This document shows positions 9,535 through 19,066 of a stretch of DNA of 64,000 bases, piece by piece. This DNA is from Rhizobiales bacterium 65-79 (GTDB lineage: Bacteria; Pseudomonadota; Alphaproteobacteria; Rhizobiales; Rhizobiaceae). The DNA is taken from NCBI GenBank assembly GCA_001896885.1, contig MKRJ01000013.1, positions 62,001-126,000 on the forward strand, read 5' to 3'. The position numbers were made by a program, and so were the translations under genes. Each line of letters begins with the position of its first letter. Position 1 is the stretch's first letter. The notes beneath the pieces are model-generated. The model worked only from the letters and a program-made list of their open reading frames with translations. It did not search any database and was not told where the DNA came from.

Positions 9535-9912
9535 ATGCATCCCAATTTCGTTCTTCTCTACGTCGACAGCCCGGCGGCAAGCGCCGCCTTCTACGGCGAC
9601 CTGCTCGGCCATGAGCCGATCGAGGCGTCGCCGACCTTCGCCCTCTTCGCGCTCCCGAACGGGCTGATGCTCGGGCTCTGGTCCCGCCATACGGTCGAAC
9701 CCAAGGCGGCCGCCGCCGGCGGAGGATGCGAACTCGGCTTCCCGGTCGAGAGCCGCGAGGCCGTGGACTCCCTCCATCGCGCCTGGCGGGAAAAGGGCCT
9801 GAAAATCCTCCAGCAGCCCTGCGGGATGGATTTCGGCCATACCTTCGTGGCGCTCGATCCGGACGGCCATCGGCTGCGCGTGTTCTCTCCCGCGGAAGCG
9901 AACGCGGAATGA
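9535..9912 (+). CDS. VOC-family (glyoxalase/bleomycin-resistance fold) protein
   Basis: Small protein of 125 residues with two beta-alpha-beta-beta-beta repeats of the vicinal oxygen chelate fold: FVLLYVDSPAASAAFYGDLL at the N-terminus and FGHTFVALDPDGHRLRVFSP at the C-terminus. This subgroup is often annotated as drug-binding or phenazine/bleomycin-resistance-like protein. The usual metal-binding His/Glu set is not complete, so it may bind a small molecule rather than catalyse a reaction. It is paired with the upstream YafY-type regulator, which supports a substrate-responsive detoxification pair; this is inference. Confidence 0.8.
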   Translation: MHPNFVLLYVDSPAASAAFYGDLLGHEPIEASPTFALFALPNGLMLGLWSRHTVEPKAAAAGGGCELGFPVESREAVDSLHRAWREKGLKILQQPCGMDFGHTFVALDPDGHRLRVFSPAEANAE

Positions 9913-9948
9913 TCCGTTGCGCTGTCGCGATCGTCTAGGAGCGGTCGA

Positions 9949-10446
9949 TCACTCCCGGCGAATGGACAAGAGTCCGCTGGCGAGCGCGACGAAGCCGATC
10001 GTCTTCCAGACGGTGACGGCCATGTGGCCGGTTTCCCAGCGGTCGCGTATGGCGGCGAAATCCGCCGGAACCGGGCCTCGTGTCCATGTCGCCAGCACGG
10101 CGTTCGCCGGCGCGACCCACAGGAACCACGTGGCCAGGGCCGCCGCGTAGAGCAGCGCGGCGGCGAGCGCGAGGCGAAAAGCCCGTTTCTGGTTTCTGAG
10201 CAGAAACGCCAAAATGGCGAGCACGACGATCGCCCCGACGTCGAGCGGCGCGCCGATGATGGCGAAATATTCGAACTGGGCGTTGAAGACGGTCGTCTCG
10301 CGCCAGAGTTCCGACGGCCAGACGGTCATACGCGGAGCGGCTTCCAGAACATGGGCGAAGGACGGGCCGAGGCTGAGCGCCGCGACGACGGCGCTCAGCA
10401 GCGACCACAGGAACAGTCCGCGACGCATCTCCATCTGCCGCCTCAA
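9949..10446 (-). CDS. DUF1772-family integral membrane protein
   Basis: Four-helix membrane protein of 165 residues. Hydrophobic segments lie at about 10-32, 62-82, 88-112 and 145-160. The SFAHVLEAAPRM block near the first helix and the late Trp/His-containing RDRWETGHMAVTVWK segment fit DUF1772, a family with anthrone-oxygenase-like members. Its role in bacteria is not established. The start could be either of two closely spaced ATGs (residue 1 or 5). It lies downstream of the ornithine cyclodeaminase-like gene on the same strand, only 25 bp away. Confidence 0.7.
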   Translation of the reverse strand: MRRQMEMRRGLFLWSLLSAVVAALSLGPSFAHVLEAAPRMTVWPSELWRETTVFNAQFEYFAIIGAPLDVGAIVVLAILAFLLRNQKRAFRLALAAALLYAAALATWFLWVAPANAVLATWTRGPVPADFAAIRDRWETGHMAVTVWKTIGFVALASGLLSIRRE

Positions 10447-10471
10447 CGCAGGGAGGATGGAGGGGTTCCGG

Positions 10472-11446
10472 CTATCCGCCGCTCCGGCCGATGCGCTCGA
10501 AAACCAGCTTTCCGACGCAGAGATCCTCCAGCGCCGCGCCGACCGACTTGAACAGGGTGATCTCTCCGTCGCTTACGCGGCCGGCCTTCTCGCCGCGCGT
10601 CAGTTGCGCGAGGTCGGCCACGATGTCCTTTTCCGCCAAGGCGCCGGATTCGAGCGCCTGCACGATGTCGCCGGCTTCCTTCATGGCGCCGGCGCGCGTG
10701 TCGACGAAGACGCGCGCGCGCCGGACCGCCTCGTCGTCGCTTTCGCGCATGGCGGGCGTGAAGGCGCCGACCAGATCGACGTGGACGCCGGGCTTCAGGA
10801 GCGCGCCCTTCACCAGCGCGGTCGAGGAAATCGTCGCGCAGGAAACGATGTCGGCCCACCCGACCGACTCGTCGAGATTCTCGCTGGCGACGGCGGCGAT
10901 CCCCTCTTGGCGCAGCGCCTCCGCAATGCGTTCGGCATTGGCGGCCGTGCGGTTCCATATCCGGATTTCCCGGATCTGGCGCACGGCGGAATGCGCGCGG
11001 GCAAGGAACGGCGCAAGCGCGCCGGCGCCGACGACCAGAAGCCGGGAAGCGTCCTTCCTGGCGAGATAGGTGGCGGCGAGCGCCGATGCGGCGGCCGTGC
11101 GCCAGAGCGTAAGCCTCTGCCCGTCGATCAGGGCCCTCGGCTCGCAGGTGCGCCCGTCGAGAAGCAGATAGAGGCCCATGACCGCCGGCTTGCCGAGCGC
11201 ATTGTTGTCGGGCGAAACCGTGACGACCTTGACGCCGACATAGCCGCCTTCGGAGGAGCCGGCGGCGGCGAAATCGGTCCATGCCGGCATCAGGAGCAGT
11301 GTCGAGGCTGCCCCGTCCGGTTTCTCGACGTGGTGATGATGCCGTGTCGGCTGGATCGCGCCGGCGCGGAAGGCTTCGCGCAGCGCCTCGACGAGGTCGG
11401 GAAAATTCAGGCAGCGGTCGACCTCGTCGGCCGGGATCATTCGCAT
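10472..11446 (-). CDS. Ornithine cyclodeaminase / mu-crystallin family protein
   Basis: NAD(P)-dependent enzyme of 324 residues. Members convert ornithine to proline with loss of ammonia, or act as alanine, ketimine or related imino-acid dehydrogenases. The Rossmann motif is LLVVGAGALAPFLARAHSAV (about 124-143). The active-site region LPAWTDF and KVVTVSPDNNALGKPAVMG is family-typical, and GAFTPAMRESDD near residue 227 is the conserved C-terminal signature. Substrate cannot be fixed from sequence alone. In related genomes the place after lapA is usually held by trpF, so this gene may mark a rearrangement. Confidence 0.85.
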   Translation of the reverse strand: MRMIPADEVDRCLNFPDLVEALREAFRAGAIQPTRHHHHVEKPDGAASTLLLMPAWTDFAAAGSSEGGYVGVKVVTVSPDNNALGKPAVMGLYLLLDGRTCEPRALIDGQRLTLWRTAAASALAATYLARKDASRLLVVGAGALAPFLARAHSAVRQIREIRIWNRTAANAERIAEALRQEGIAAVASENLDESVGWADIVSCATISSTALVKGALLKPGVHVDLVGAFTPAMRESDDEAVRRARVFVDTRAGAMKEAGDIVQALESGALAEKDIVADLAQLTRGEKAGRVSDGEITLFKSVGAALEDLCVGKLVFERIGRSGG

Positions 11447-11463
11447 GCCGCGATCTCTCGGAA

Positions 11464-11796
11464 TCAGTTCGCCGGTTCCGACAGGGCTCGCGTCTGCACC
11501 GGCGGCCTGGAGCGGGCCGCCTCCTCGCGCAACGCCCGGGCTTCGTCGGCATGCTGGCGGGCCCGTCGGCGATAGCGGCCCTGGCGCAGCCAGGTGGCCA
11601 CGCCGCCGATCAGCACGCCGAGCAGGAGCGCTAGGAAAAGATAGACGAAGAGCGGCAGCGACAGCGTCAGGCCCGGATTGCCCGGGTTGAACGGGTCGAG
11701 GGTGAACGGCACGAAGGCCCGATTGGCCACCGCCAGCGCGATCAGCACGATCGCCACCGGGACAATTATGATTATGGTTACTATTCGCTTTATCAT
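11464..11796 (-). CDS. LapA-domain (DUF1049) inner-membrane protein
   Basis: Small membrane protein of 110 residues with two hydrophobic segments (about 5-27 and 47-70) around the LapA signature FTLDPFNPGNPGLTLSLPLF, and a charged cytoplasmic tail rich in Arg and Ala. Family members in enterobacteria (LapA/YciS) act with LapB in lipopolysaccharide quality control. Position next to ihfB and sppA is a conserved rhizobial arrangement. Confidence 0.82.
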   Translation of the reverse strand: MIKRIVTIIIIVPVAIVLIALAVANRAFVPFTLDPFNPGNPGLTLSLPLFVYLFLALLLGVLIGGVATWLRQGRYRRRARQHADEARALREEAARSRPPVQTRALSEPAN

Positions 11797-11938
11797 CTGC
11801 CGCTCGGCCTGCCGGGGCTGGCCGATAAACGGCCTGCGCGCCCGATCACGGGGTTTCGTCCTGCAACGAGGCTCCTTGTAGCGCCGGCGGCCGCGATGGG
11901 GAAGGCTGGGAAGCTTTCAAGTATAGATCGGCGGAAGC

Positions 11939-12220
11939 TTACTGGCCGTTCAGCCGTTCGCGCAATTCCTTGCCTGTCTTGAAGAAAGGCACCCATTTCT
12001 CCTCGACCTCGACCGACTCGCCGGTGCGCGGATTGCGACCGGTCCGGGCGGGGCGATTCTTCACGGAAAATGCGCCGAAACCACGCAATTCGACACGGTT
12101 GCCTTCGGCCAGGGCGTGCGTGATCTCTTCGAATATGGCGTTCACGATGTTTTCGACGTCCCGCAGGAACAGATGCGGATTTCGATTGGCGATCGTCTGC
12201 ACGAGTTCGGATTTGATCAT
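11939..12220 (-). CDS. ihfB: Integration host factor subunit beta
   Basis: DNA-bending nucleoid protein that pairs with IhfA, used in transcription (notably from sigma-54 promoters), replication and recombination. The 93-residue length is normal. The start [11 protein letters not shown], the [20 protein letters not shown] beta-arm with the DNA-intercalating Pro, and the end [13 protein letters not shown] are all diagnostic of HU/IHF, and the divergence in the arm fits IHF beta. It lies between sppA and lapA on the same strand. Confidence 0.95.
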   Translation of the reverse strand: MIKSELVQTIANRNPHLFLRDVENIVNAIFEEITHALAEGNRVELRGFGAFSVKNRPARTGRNPRTGESVEVEEKWVPFFKTGKELRERLNGQ

Positions 12221-12302
12221 GGATTTGCTTCCCCGGGGCGTGCTTGGTCAGACTTCGACGGAATCGAATTCTGCTTGCTTTTCAATTGCTCAAGCTATGT
12301 CC

Positions 12303-13244
12303 TCAAGGGTGCCAGACCGACAGGAGACCGTCAAGGAAGATACGGTCGGCGCCGATGCGATCGAGAATCCCCGCGGAACCTTCCGGCAGGCCGATCAGGC
12401 GGGCCAGCGCCTTGGAGAAGAAGAAGCTGCGGCTGCTGCCGGACTTCCATTCGATGACCTTCAGGCCGGGTTCGACGCCCTTTGTCGCCAGCCAGGCCAC
12501 CGCCTCGCGTTCGCCGCCGACCTCGTCGATCAGCTTGTTGGCGACGGCCTGCCGCCCGGTGAAGATCGAACCGTCCGCCAGCTTCAGCGCCTGATCGTGG
12601 GGAAGGTGGCGCCGGTCGGCCACCAATCCGACGAACCAGTCGTAGCTGTCGGAGATCAGCTTCTGCACCATGGCCCGTTCCTCGTCGGTCGTCGGCGTGA
12701 AGGGGGACGGCTCCGCCTTGAGCGGCGAGGACTTGATCGCCTCCAGCTTGACGCCGACCTTGTCCATCAGGCCGGTGACGTTGGGAAATTCGACCAGCAC
12801 GCCGATGGAGCCGACGATGGAGGTCTTGCGCGCCACGATATGGTCGGCCGCCGCCGCGACCATGTAGGCGGCCGACGCCCCGAGGCCGGTGATTTCGGCC
12901 ACCACGGGCTTGTCGGCAGCCACGCGGCGCACTTCGTCGAAGAGCTGCTCGCCGCCGGTCGTCGTGCCGCCGGGCGAGTTGATCTCGAGGATCAGGCCCT
13001 TCGCCGCGGGAGACTTGCGGATATTCTCGAGCTGCTCCACGAGGTCGTCGTCCTCGGCGATGGTGCCGGCGATCTTGACCTTGGCGATGTGGGCGACGGC
13101 CAGCCCGCCATATTCGTCGCGATAGGCCCAGGAAGCTGCCCAGCCGACGGCGATGGCAATGACGGCGAGCGCGGCGACGCGCCAGAAGGTGAGCTTCCGC
13201 CTGAGGCGATGACGGTCGATCAGTTCGTCGGCGCGTGTAGCCAT
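12303..13244 (-). CDS. sppA: Signal peptide peptidase SppA (S49 family, short form)
   Basis: Membrane-anchored serine protease of 313 residues that degrades cleaved signal peptides. One N-terminal transmembrane helix (about 18-40) precedes the S49 domain. The catalytic serine lies in the GLGASAAYMVAAAAD block and the general-base lysine further on in the domain, as in short-form SppA. The substrate-site motif NSPGGTTTGGEQLF is present. The length is that of the single-domain octameric enzyme rather than the E. coli double-length form. ihfB follows 82 bp later on the same strand. Confidence 0.92.
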   Translation of the reverse strand: MATRADELIDRHRLRRKLTFWRVAALAVIAIAVGWAASWAYRDEYGGLAVAHIAKVKIAGTIAEDDDLVEQLENIRKSPAAKGLILEINSPGGTTTGGEQLFDEVRRVAADKPVVAEITGLGASAAYMVAAAADHIVARKTSIVGSIGVLVEFPNVTGLMDKVGVKLEAIKSSPLKAEPSPFTPTTDEERAMVQKLISDSYDWFVGLVADRRHLPHDQALKLADGSIFTGRQAVANKLIDEVGGEREAVAWLATKGVEPGLKVIEWKSGSSRSFFFSKALARLIGLPEGSAGILDRIGADRIFLDGLLSVWHP

Positions 13245-13502
13245 ATCCTCGTTCCCGCATTTGCCGTTACGGGCCTATTCCTATGCCATGCGCCCTCTTC
13301 CCGCCACAGCTTTCCATCCGCCTGCGGGGCCGGCCGCGACGATCGGCACTGGCGCTCGACCGCAAAATCACCATATTGGGGTGAACATTGCCGGGCGCCT
13401 TGCGGAAGGGTGCATCCGACATAGGGCGGGAATGGAAGCTGTTTCGGCCCGCCGCGGCCGGGGCATCGGAAAGACGGGGCGGCGCGTCGCGCTTCACGAA
13501 CG

Positions 13503-14240
13503 ATGGAACTCGATCAGGCCGCACCAGTGACGATGGACGCCCATACCGCAGGTTTTCGACCTGATCCGGCCGTTCCTCCGGAAAGCGGCGGGGCGGTCGA
13601 GAAGGCGTTTCGCCGGGCGAGGCGCCATTCGAGGGCCGTCAGGGTACTGAAGATACTGCTGCCGGGCCTCGCCATCCTGATCGCCCTGGTCTTCACGGCC
13701 TATTCATATCTGCTGACGCCGGGCGGTGTGTCGATCGACATCCTCGGCTCGAGCTACAGCGACGGCAAGCTCACCATGGCCAACCCGAAGCTGGACGGCT
13801 TCACGAGGGAGAACCGTCCCTATTCGATGCGGGCAGCCCGCGCCGTCCAGGACGTGACGAACACGAGCGTCTTCGAGCTTGACGACATCCAGGCGAAACT
13901 TCCGATCAGCGACGGCAACTGGGCCAATGTCGTCGCCGCCAAGGGGATCTACAACAAGGACAAGAATACGCTCGACGTCCCCACCGAGATGACGGTGACG
14001 ACCACCGACGGCATGGTAGCCAAGCTCAAATCCGCCTTCGTCAACATCGGCAGCGGCGATTTGAAGACTTCCGATCCGGTCGATATTACTTTACAGGGTT
14101 CGCATATCACCGCCGACAGCCTGACGGTCGGCGACCGGGGCAAGGTGCTCGTTTTCGACGAGAAGGTCCGACTGACGATGATGCCCGAGAAGAAGAAGCC
14201 CGCCGAAGGCGCGAACGGGGCGACCGATGCGGCGCACTAG
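13503..14240 (+). CDS. lptC: LPS export ABC transporter periplasmic protein LptC
   Basis: Bitopic protein linking the inner-membrane LptBFG transporter to the LptA bridge in lipopolysaccharide export. Of 245 residues, a single transmembrane helix lies at about 50-70 (LPGLAILIALVFTAYSYLLT), followed by the periplasmic beta-jellyroll. The start at 13503 is the longest plausible one; an internal ATG ten codons later is also possible. The 3' end overlaps lptA by 14 bp. The 258 bp upstream, shared with divergent sppA, hold the promoters; no clear motif was found. Confidence 0.88.
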   Translation: MELDQAAPVTMDAHTAGFRPDPAVPPESGGAVEKAFRRARRHSRAVRVLKILLPGLAILIALVFTAYSYLLTPGGVSIDILGSSYSDGKLTMANPKLDGFTRENRPYSMRAARAVQDVTNTSVFELDDIQAKLPISDGNWANVVAAKGIYNKDKNTLDVPTEMTVTTTDGMVAKLKSAFVNIGSGDLKTSDPVDITLQGSHITADSLTVGDRGKVLVFDEKVRLTMMPEKKKPAEGANGATDAAH

Positions 14241-14868
14241 CTTCGCCCTCGCGCTGTCCTGCGCCGTCCTTGCCGCTTCGGCTGCCGGACCGGCGTTTGC
14301 CCAGAAATCCGGGTCGCCGGGCGGAACGGACCAGACCTTCTCCGGCATGAAGCTTTCGAACGACAAGCCGATCCAGATCGAGAGCGACAAGCTCGAGGTC
14401 CACGACAAGGACAATACGGCCGTCTTCACCGGCAATGTGAATGTCGTGCAGGGCACCACGTTGATGAAGGCCGGGCGCATGGTCGTGCACTACATCAAGG
14501 GCGCGAAAGGCTCGGCCGCCGATAGCGGCAAGCCGGACAGCACCGGCGACAAGACGGGCGGTTCGGTCAGCAACATGATGAGCGGCGGCGCCAGCAACAT
14601 CAAGAGCATCGACGTCGACGGCAAGGTCTATGTGAAGTCGGACGACCAGATCGCCACGGGCGACCATGGGACGTTCGACATGCAGACCCAGATCCTGGTC
14701 CTCGAAGGTGACAAGGTCGTCCTGACCCAGGGCGACAATGTCGTCATCGGCTGCAAGCTGACGGCGAACCTCAAGACCGGCCTTTCCGACCTGGATGGCT
14801 GCGGCGGTGGCGGCGCGAACAAGGGCCGCGTCAAGGTGCTCCTGACGCCGCAGAAGAAGACAAAATAG
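14227..14868 (+). CDS. lptA: LPS transport periplasmic protein LptA (OstA-like)
   Basis: Periplasmic bridge protein that carries lipopolysaccharide from LptC to the outer-membrane LptD. The 213 residues include a cleavable signal peptide (about 1-26, ending AGPAFAQ) and an OstA domain with [20 protein letters not shown] and [11 protein letters not shown] strands. A low-complexity Gly/Ser/Asp insert (about residues 98-130) separates the strands, as is common in Rhizobiales. It overlaps lptC by 14 bp and ends 1 bp before lptB, so the three are translationally coupled. Confidence 0.9.
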   Translation: MRRTSFALALSCAVLAASAAGPAFAQKSGSPGGTDQTFSGMKLSNDKPIQIESDKLEVHDKDNTAVFTGNVNVVQGTTLMKAGRMVVHYIKGAKGSAADSGKPDSTGDKTGGSVSNMMSGGASNIKSIDVDGKVYVKSDDQIATGDHGTFDMQTQILVLEGDKVVLTQGDNVVIGCKLTANLKTGLSDLDGCGGGGANKGRVKVLLTPQKKTK

Positions 14869-14869
14869 C

Positions 14870-15670
14870 TTGTCTGCAATCTCCAGGACCTTCCTGCCAC
14901 GCGGCTCCGAAAAGGATGAAACGGCGGCCATCGATCCGGCGCGGCTGCAAGGCACGCTGATCGCGCGGGGGCTCACCAAGAGCTACAAGGGACGCCAGGT
15001 GGTGAGCGGCGTGTCGATCGGGGTGAGGGCCGGCGAGGCGGTCGGCTTGCTCGGCCCGAACGGCGCCGGCAAGACCACCTGCTTCTACATGGTCACGGGG
15101 CTGGTGCCGGTCGACAAGGGCACCATCGCCATCGACGGTTACGACGTGACCAACATGCCCATGTATCGCCGCGCCCGGCTCGGCATCGGCTACCTGCCGC
15201 AGGAAGCCTCCATTTTTCGTGGCCTTTCCGTCGAGGCGAACATCCGCGCCGTGCTCGAGGTCGTGGAAAAGAGCCGCAAGGAGCGCGAGCGCCGGCTCGA
15301 CGAACTGCTCGACGAGTTCAACATCAGCCATCTGCGCAAGGCGCCGTCGATCTCGCTCTCCGGCGGCGAGAGGCGGCGCCTCGAGATCGCGCGCTCGCTG
15401 GCGTCGAGCCCGAAATTCATGCTGCTCGACGAGCCTTTCGCCGGCATCGACCCGATCGCCGTCTTCGATATCCAGCAACTCGTGCGGCATCTCACCAGCC
15501 GCGGCATCGGCGTGCTCATCACCGACCACAATGTCCGCGAGACGCTCGGCCTGATCGACCGGGCCTACATCATCCACGCCGGCAAGGTGCTCACCCATGG
15601 CGAGCCGTCGGAAGTGGTGGGCAACGCCGACGTGCGCCGGCTCTATCTCGGCGAAGGCTTCACCCTCTAA
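14870..15670 (+). CDS. lptB: LPS export ABC transporter ATP-binding protein LptB
   Basis: Cytoplasmic ATPase that powers lipopolysaccharide extraction with LptFG. It has Walker [14 protein letters not shown], signature [15 protein letters not shown], Walker [16 protein letters not shown] and a switch His in [10 protein letters not shown]. It appears to start at a TTG at 14870, 1 bp after the lptA stop; no better in-frame ATG exists before the conserved ABC domain. The 266 residues include a short N-terminal extension. In most Rhizobiales lptB is followed by rpoN, hpf and ptsN, but here a liv-type importer follows, and rpoN lies 13 kb away on the other strand. Confidence 0.93.
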   Translation: MSAISRTFLPRGSEKDETAAIDPARLQGTLIARGLTKSYKGRQVVSGVSIGVRAGEAVGLLGPNGAGKTTCFYMVTGLVPVDKGTIAIDGYDVTNMPMYRRARLGIGYLPQEASIFRGLSVEANIRAVLEVVEKSRKERERRLDELLDEFNISHLRKAPSISLSGGERRRLEIARSLASSPKFMLLDEPFAGIDPIAVFDIQQLVRHLTSRGIGVLITDHNVRETLGLIDRAYIIHAGKVLTHGEPSEVVGNADVRRLYLGEGFTL

Positions 15671-15873
15671 AGCCGCCATTCCGCATTCGACGAAAGTCAG
15701 GGTGCCTCGAAGCCGCAAGATCGCATGCCTTCTCATTGACGCTGCCGTATGACCCATTAAGAATGCCGGCCATCGCCGACCGGGCTCGACCCGGCCGGAT
15801 CGTTGCGTCCGATCGGCGCAGAAAAAGGTTAAAGGGGGCGGCTTTTCGGACCGCTCCCCTGGGAGGAAAGTCA

Positions 15874-17130
15874 ATGACCGACAGGAATATCAGCAAGGCC
15901 GCCGCGGCGGCCGGGGGTGTTACCCGCCGCACCGTGGTGGCGGGTATCGGCGCGGCCGGCATGCTCGCAGGGACGTCGCGCTTCTCGATCGTGCGCGCGG
16001 CGGGCGGCCCGCTCAAGGTCGGCGTGCTCCTGCCGCGCTCGGGCGTGCAGGCCGGCATCGGGCAGGATTGCCAGCGCGGCGTCGAGGTGGCCGGGCCGAT
16101 CCTCAAGGAACTCGGCCTGCCCGAGCTCCAGATCATGAACGGCGACACCGAATCGAACGAGCAGACCGCTCGCGCGCAGGCGGAGAAGCTGATCGGCGAC
16201 GGTGCGCAGCTTCTGGTGGGCGCCTTCGATTCGGGCCAGAGCGCGGCGATCGCGCAGGTCGCGGAACAGAAGGGCATCCCCTTCGTCATCAATATCGCCG
16301 CGGCGCCGCAGATCACCGAGCAGGGCTACAAATACGTCTTCCGCAACTTCCCGACCGCGGTCACCATCCTGACCGACGCCTTCAAGCAGCAGAAGGAGAT
16401 ATTCAAGCAGGTCGGCTCGGCGCCGAAATCGGTCGTCTTCCTGCATGTCAACGACACGTTCGGCTCCGCGATGGCCGGCGGCATCGGCAAGGTGATGCCG
16501 AAATTCGACATGCCCTACAAGGTCGCCGACACCATCGCCTATGACCGCGCCGCGCGCGACCTTTCGGTCGAGATCGCCAAGGCCAAGGCGACCGGCGCCG
16601 ACGCGCTGCTCGTCGTCAGCCGGCTGAACGACGCCATCCTGCTCACCCGCGAACTGGTCAAGCAGCGCTGGACGCCGGAAGCCATCCTGTCCATGGGGCC
16701 GGGCTGGTACGAGGACCAGTATTTCAAGACGCTCGGAAAGCTAAGCGACGGCCCGATCTCGTTCGTTCCGTGGTACGATCCGAAGAAGAAGCTCAGCCAG
16801 ACGCTCAAGGCCGCCATGAAGAAGGCCTATCCGGACGTCAACCTGAACACCAACCACGTCTACACCTTCGAGGCGCTTCTGGTGGCAGCCGACGCCTACA
16901 AGCGGGCGGGCACCGGCGATTCGAAGGAACTGACGGAAGCCGTGCGCACCACCAACATCACCGACAATGTCTCGATCGGCGAGGGCATCCGCTTCGACGC
17001 CAAGGGCCAGAACGATACGGTCGGCGACGCCTCGATCCAGAATGTCGGCGGCGAGCTCGTCGTGGTGGCGCCCGAGAAAGCGGCCGTCGCCAAGGCCGTC
17101 TGGCCGATGCCGCCCTACGATAAGCGCTGA
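15874..17130 (+). CDS. Branched-chain amino-acid-type ABC transporter substrate-binding protein
   Basis: Periplasmic binding protein (LivK/peripla_BP_6 family) of 418 residues. Start at 15874 is fixed by a strong GGGAGGAAAG site. The N-terminus carries a twin-arginine-like TRRTVVAGIG followed by a hydrophobic stretch ending near IVRAAG, so export may be through Tat. The mature chain opens PLKVGVLLPRSGVQAGIGQD, typical of the family. It heads a complete liv-type operon. Despite the family name, such systems also import amides, urea or aromatic acids, so the ligand is open. A short hairpin at 15780-15794 lies in the upstream gap. Confidence 0.88.
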   Translation: MTDRNISKAAAAAGGVTRRTVVAGIGAAGMLAGTSRFSIVRAAGGPLKVGVLLPRSGVQAGIGQDCQRGVEVAGPILKELGLPELQIMNGDTESNEQTARAQAEKLIGDGAQLLVGAFDSGQSAAIAQVAEQKGIPFVINIAAAPQITEQGYKYVFRNFPTAVTILTDAFKQQKEIFKQVGSAPKSVVFLHVNDTFGSAMAGGIGKVMPKFDMPYKVADTIAYDRAARDLSVEIAKAKATGADALLVVSRLNDAILLTRELVKQRWTPEAILSMGPGWYEDQYFKTLGKLSDGPISFVPWYDPKKKLSQTLKAAMKKAYPDVNLNTNHVYTFEALLVAADAYKRAGTGDSKELTEAVRTTNITDNVSIGEGIRFDAKGQNDTVGDASIQNVGGELVVVAPEKAAVAKAVWPMPPYDKR

Positions 17131-17198
17131 AGGCGCATTCCGCTCCGCCCCGGTCGCCTGGCCGGGGCGGATTCCTTTTCCATCTCCGGAAGCAGGCC

Positions 17199-18071
17199 TT
17201 GCCCGTCGAGCTTTACCTCAACGTCGCCGTCAGCGGCTTGCTGACCGGCCTCATATACGGGCTCTCCGCGCTCGGCCTGTCGGTCATCTTCGGCGTCATC
17301 CGCATCGTCAATTTCGCCCATGGCGAGATCATGGTGATGGGCATGTTCGCCACGCTGGTGCTGTTCCGCCATCTCGGCATCGACCCGCTCTATTGCGTGC
17401 CGATCGTGGCGGCGGCGCTGTTCGCCTTCGGCTACCTGCTGCAGGACCTCGTGGTGCGCCGCATCGTGCACCTGCCGGATTACATGCAGTTCCTGCTGAT
17501 GGCGGCGATCGCGGTCATGATCGTCAGCCTCTGCCTGATGATCTTCGGCCCCGACGCGCAGGGCGTGCAGGTATCCTACGCCTACGATTCCTTCCAGATC
17601 GGTCCGCTTCTGGTCGACAAGGTGCGCGTCTATGCCGGCGTCGCGGCGCTTGTCGTCTCCGGGCTGCTCTTCGCCTTCTTCCGCTATACGGATACCGGCA
17701 AGGCGATCCGCGCCTGTGGCGACAACCAGACGGGCGCATTGGTGGTGGGGCTGAATGTCCGCCGCCTCTTCGCCCTCACCTTCGGCATCGGCACGGCCTG
17801 CCTGGGCGCGGCCGGCGCGATCCTCGTCCTCCTCATCGACGTGCACCCCTATCTCGGTCCGTCCTACACGCTGCTCGCCTTCATCATCGTCATCATCGGC
17901 GGGCTAGGCAGCCTGCCCGGCGCGCTTCTGGGCGGCCTCCTCATCGGCTTTTCCGAGGCGCTGGCCGGCCTCGTCTTCCAGCCCTCGATGAAAAGCGCTG
18001 TTTCCTTCGGGCTCCTCATCCTCGTGCTCCTGCTCCGGCCGCAGGGCCTGATGGGAAAGATCTCGCGATGA
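17199..18071 (+). CDS. Branched-chain amino-acid-type ABC transporter permease (LivH)
   Basis: Inner-membrane permease of 290 residues with about eight hydrophobic segments. It carries the LivH signature GLSALGLSVIFGVIRIVNFA near the N-terminus and GDNQTGALVVGLNVRRLFAL, the cytoplasmic coupling loop. It starts at a TTG (17199), 68 bp after the binding-protein gene. It overlaps livM by 4 bp, so the permease pair is translationally coupled. Confidence 0.9.
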   Translation: MPVELYLNVAVSGLLTGLIYGLSALGLSVIFGVIRIVNFAHGEIMVMGMFATLVLFRHLGIDPLYCVPIVAAALFAFGYLLQDLVVRRIVHLPDYMQFLLMAAIAVMIVSLCLMIFGPDAQGVQVSYAYDSFQIGPLLVDKVRVYAGVAALVVSGLLFAFFRYTDTGKAIRACGDNQTGALVVGLNVRRLFALTFGIGTACLGAAGAILVLLIDVHPYLGPSYTLLAFIIVIIGGLGSLPGALLGGLLIGFSEALAGLVFQPSMKSAVSFGLLILVLLLRPQGLMGKISR

Positions 18072-19066
18072 TCAGGCGGCTGACCGACGGATTGCCGCGC
18101 CGGGCGCTGGCGCTGCTGCTGCTGTTCGCCGTCGTGATGGCGCTCGCGCCTTTCTTCGTCAGCGACTACGTGCTGAGCGTGCTGATCATCTCGCTCTATT
18201 TCGCCTTCGTAGGGCAGGCGTGGAACCTGATGCTCGGCTTCGCCGGGCAATTGTCGCTCGGCCATGCGCTCTTCGTCGGTATCGGCGCCTATACGAGCGC
18301 GGCGCTCTTCACCCATTTCGGCATCGATCCGTGGGTAGGCGTGGTCGCGGCGGTAGCACTTTCCACCCTGATGGGCTGCATCATCGGCTATCTCGGCTTC
18401 CGCTTCTCGATCCGCGGCGTCTATTTCGCGCTGTTGACGATCGCATTTGCCGAATTCACCGGCATCATGGTCGACAACAGCGCTTGGCTCGGCGGATCAG
18501 CGGGACTGTTCCTGCCGGTCAAGAACGCGGGCAGCATCGACCTTCTCAACCTGCGCGGGCCGCCGACGCTCTTCTATTATCTGATCCTGATCCTGACAGG
18601 CGGGGCGCTGGTGCTCTGCCGCTTCCTGCTCAACAGCAAGCTCGGCCTTTACTGGCAGGCGATCCGCGACGACCAGGAGGCGGCGGAAGCGGCCGGCGTG
18701 CCGCTCTTCCGCTACAAGATGATCGCGGTCGCGATCTCCTCGGCGCTGACCGGCGTGGCCGGTGTCTGGTACGCCTTCTACTACAACAACCTCTTTCCCG
18801 AATCGACCTTCGCGACCGGCCGCTCGGTCGAACTGATCCTTGGCGCCGTGGTCGGCGGGGTCGGCACGCTGTTCGGGCCGATCCTGGGCGCGCTTATCCT
18901 GACGCCGCTCGGGGAATTGCTGACCGCGCTCACCTCCGGCCTCCAGATCGACGGCATCAAGACCTTCTTCTGGGGCTTCTGCGTCGTCGCCATCGTGCTC
19001 TTCCGCCCGTCCGGCGTGTGGCCGTGGCTCGCCGGCCTGCTCAAGCTCGACGGGCGCGCACGATGA
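18068..19066 (+). CDS. Branched-chain amino-acid-type ABC transporter permease (LivM)
   Basis: Second permease of the importer, 332 residues. Start ATG at 18068 overlaps the livH stop; the reading frame stays open far upstream, but that part has no permease similarity. Family signatures are SLYFAFVGQAWNLMLGFAGQ and LSLGHALFVGIGAYTSA near the N-terminus, and IRDDQEAAEAAGVPLFRYKM in the coupling loop. It overlaps the following ATPase gene by 4 bp. Confidence 0.9.
   Translation: MIRRLTDGLPRRALALLLLFAVVMALAPFFVSDYVLSVLIISLYFAFVGQAWNLMLGFAGQLSLGHALFVGIGAYTSAALFTHFGIDPWVGVVAAVALSTLMGCIIGYLGFRFSIRGVYFALLTIAFAEFTGIMVDNSAWLGGSAGLFLPVKNAGSIDLLNLRGPPTLFYYLILILTGGALVLCRFLLNSKLGLYWQAIRDDQEAAEAAGVPLFRYKMIAVAISSALTGVAGVWYAFYYNNLFPESTFATGRSVELILGAVVGGVGTLFGPILGALILTPLGELLTALTSGLQIDGIKTFFWGFCVVAIVLFRPSGVWPWLAGLLKLDGRAR

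Noticed and set aside
16967-18067. Long upstream extension of the livM reading frame
   Set aside because: The permease similarity starts at the ATG at 18068, which overlaps the livH stop; the earlier part is an out-of-frame shadow of the binding protein and livH.
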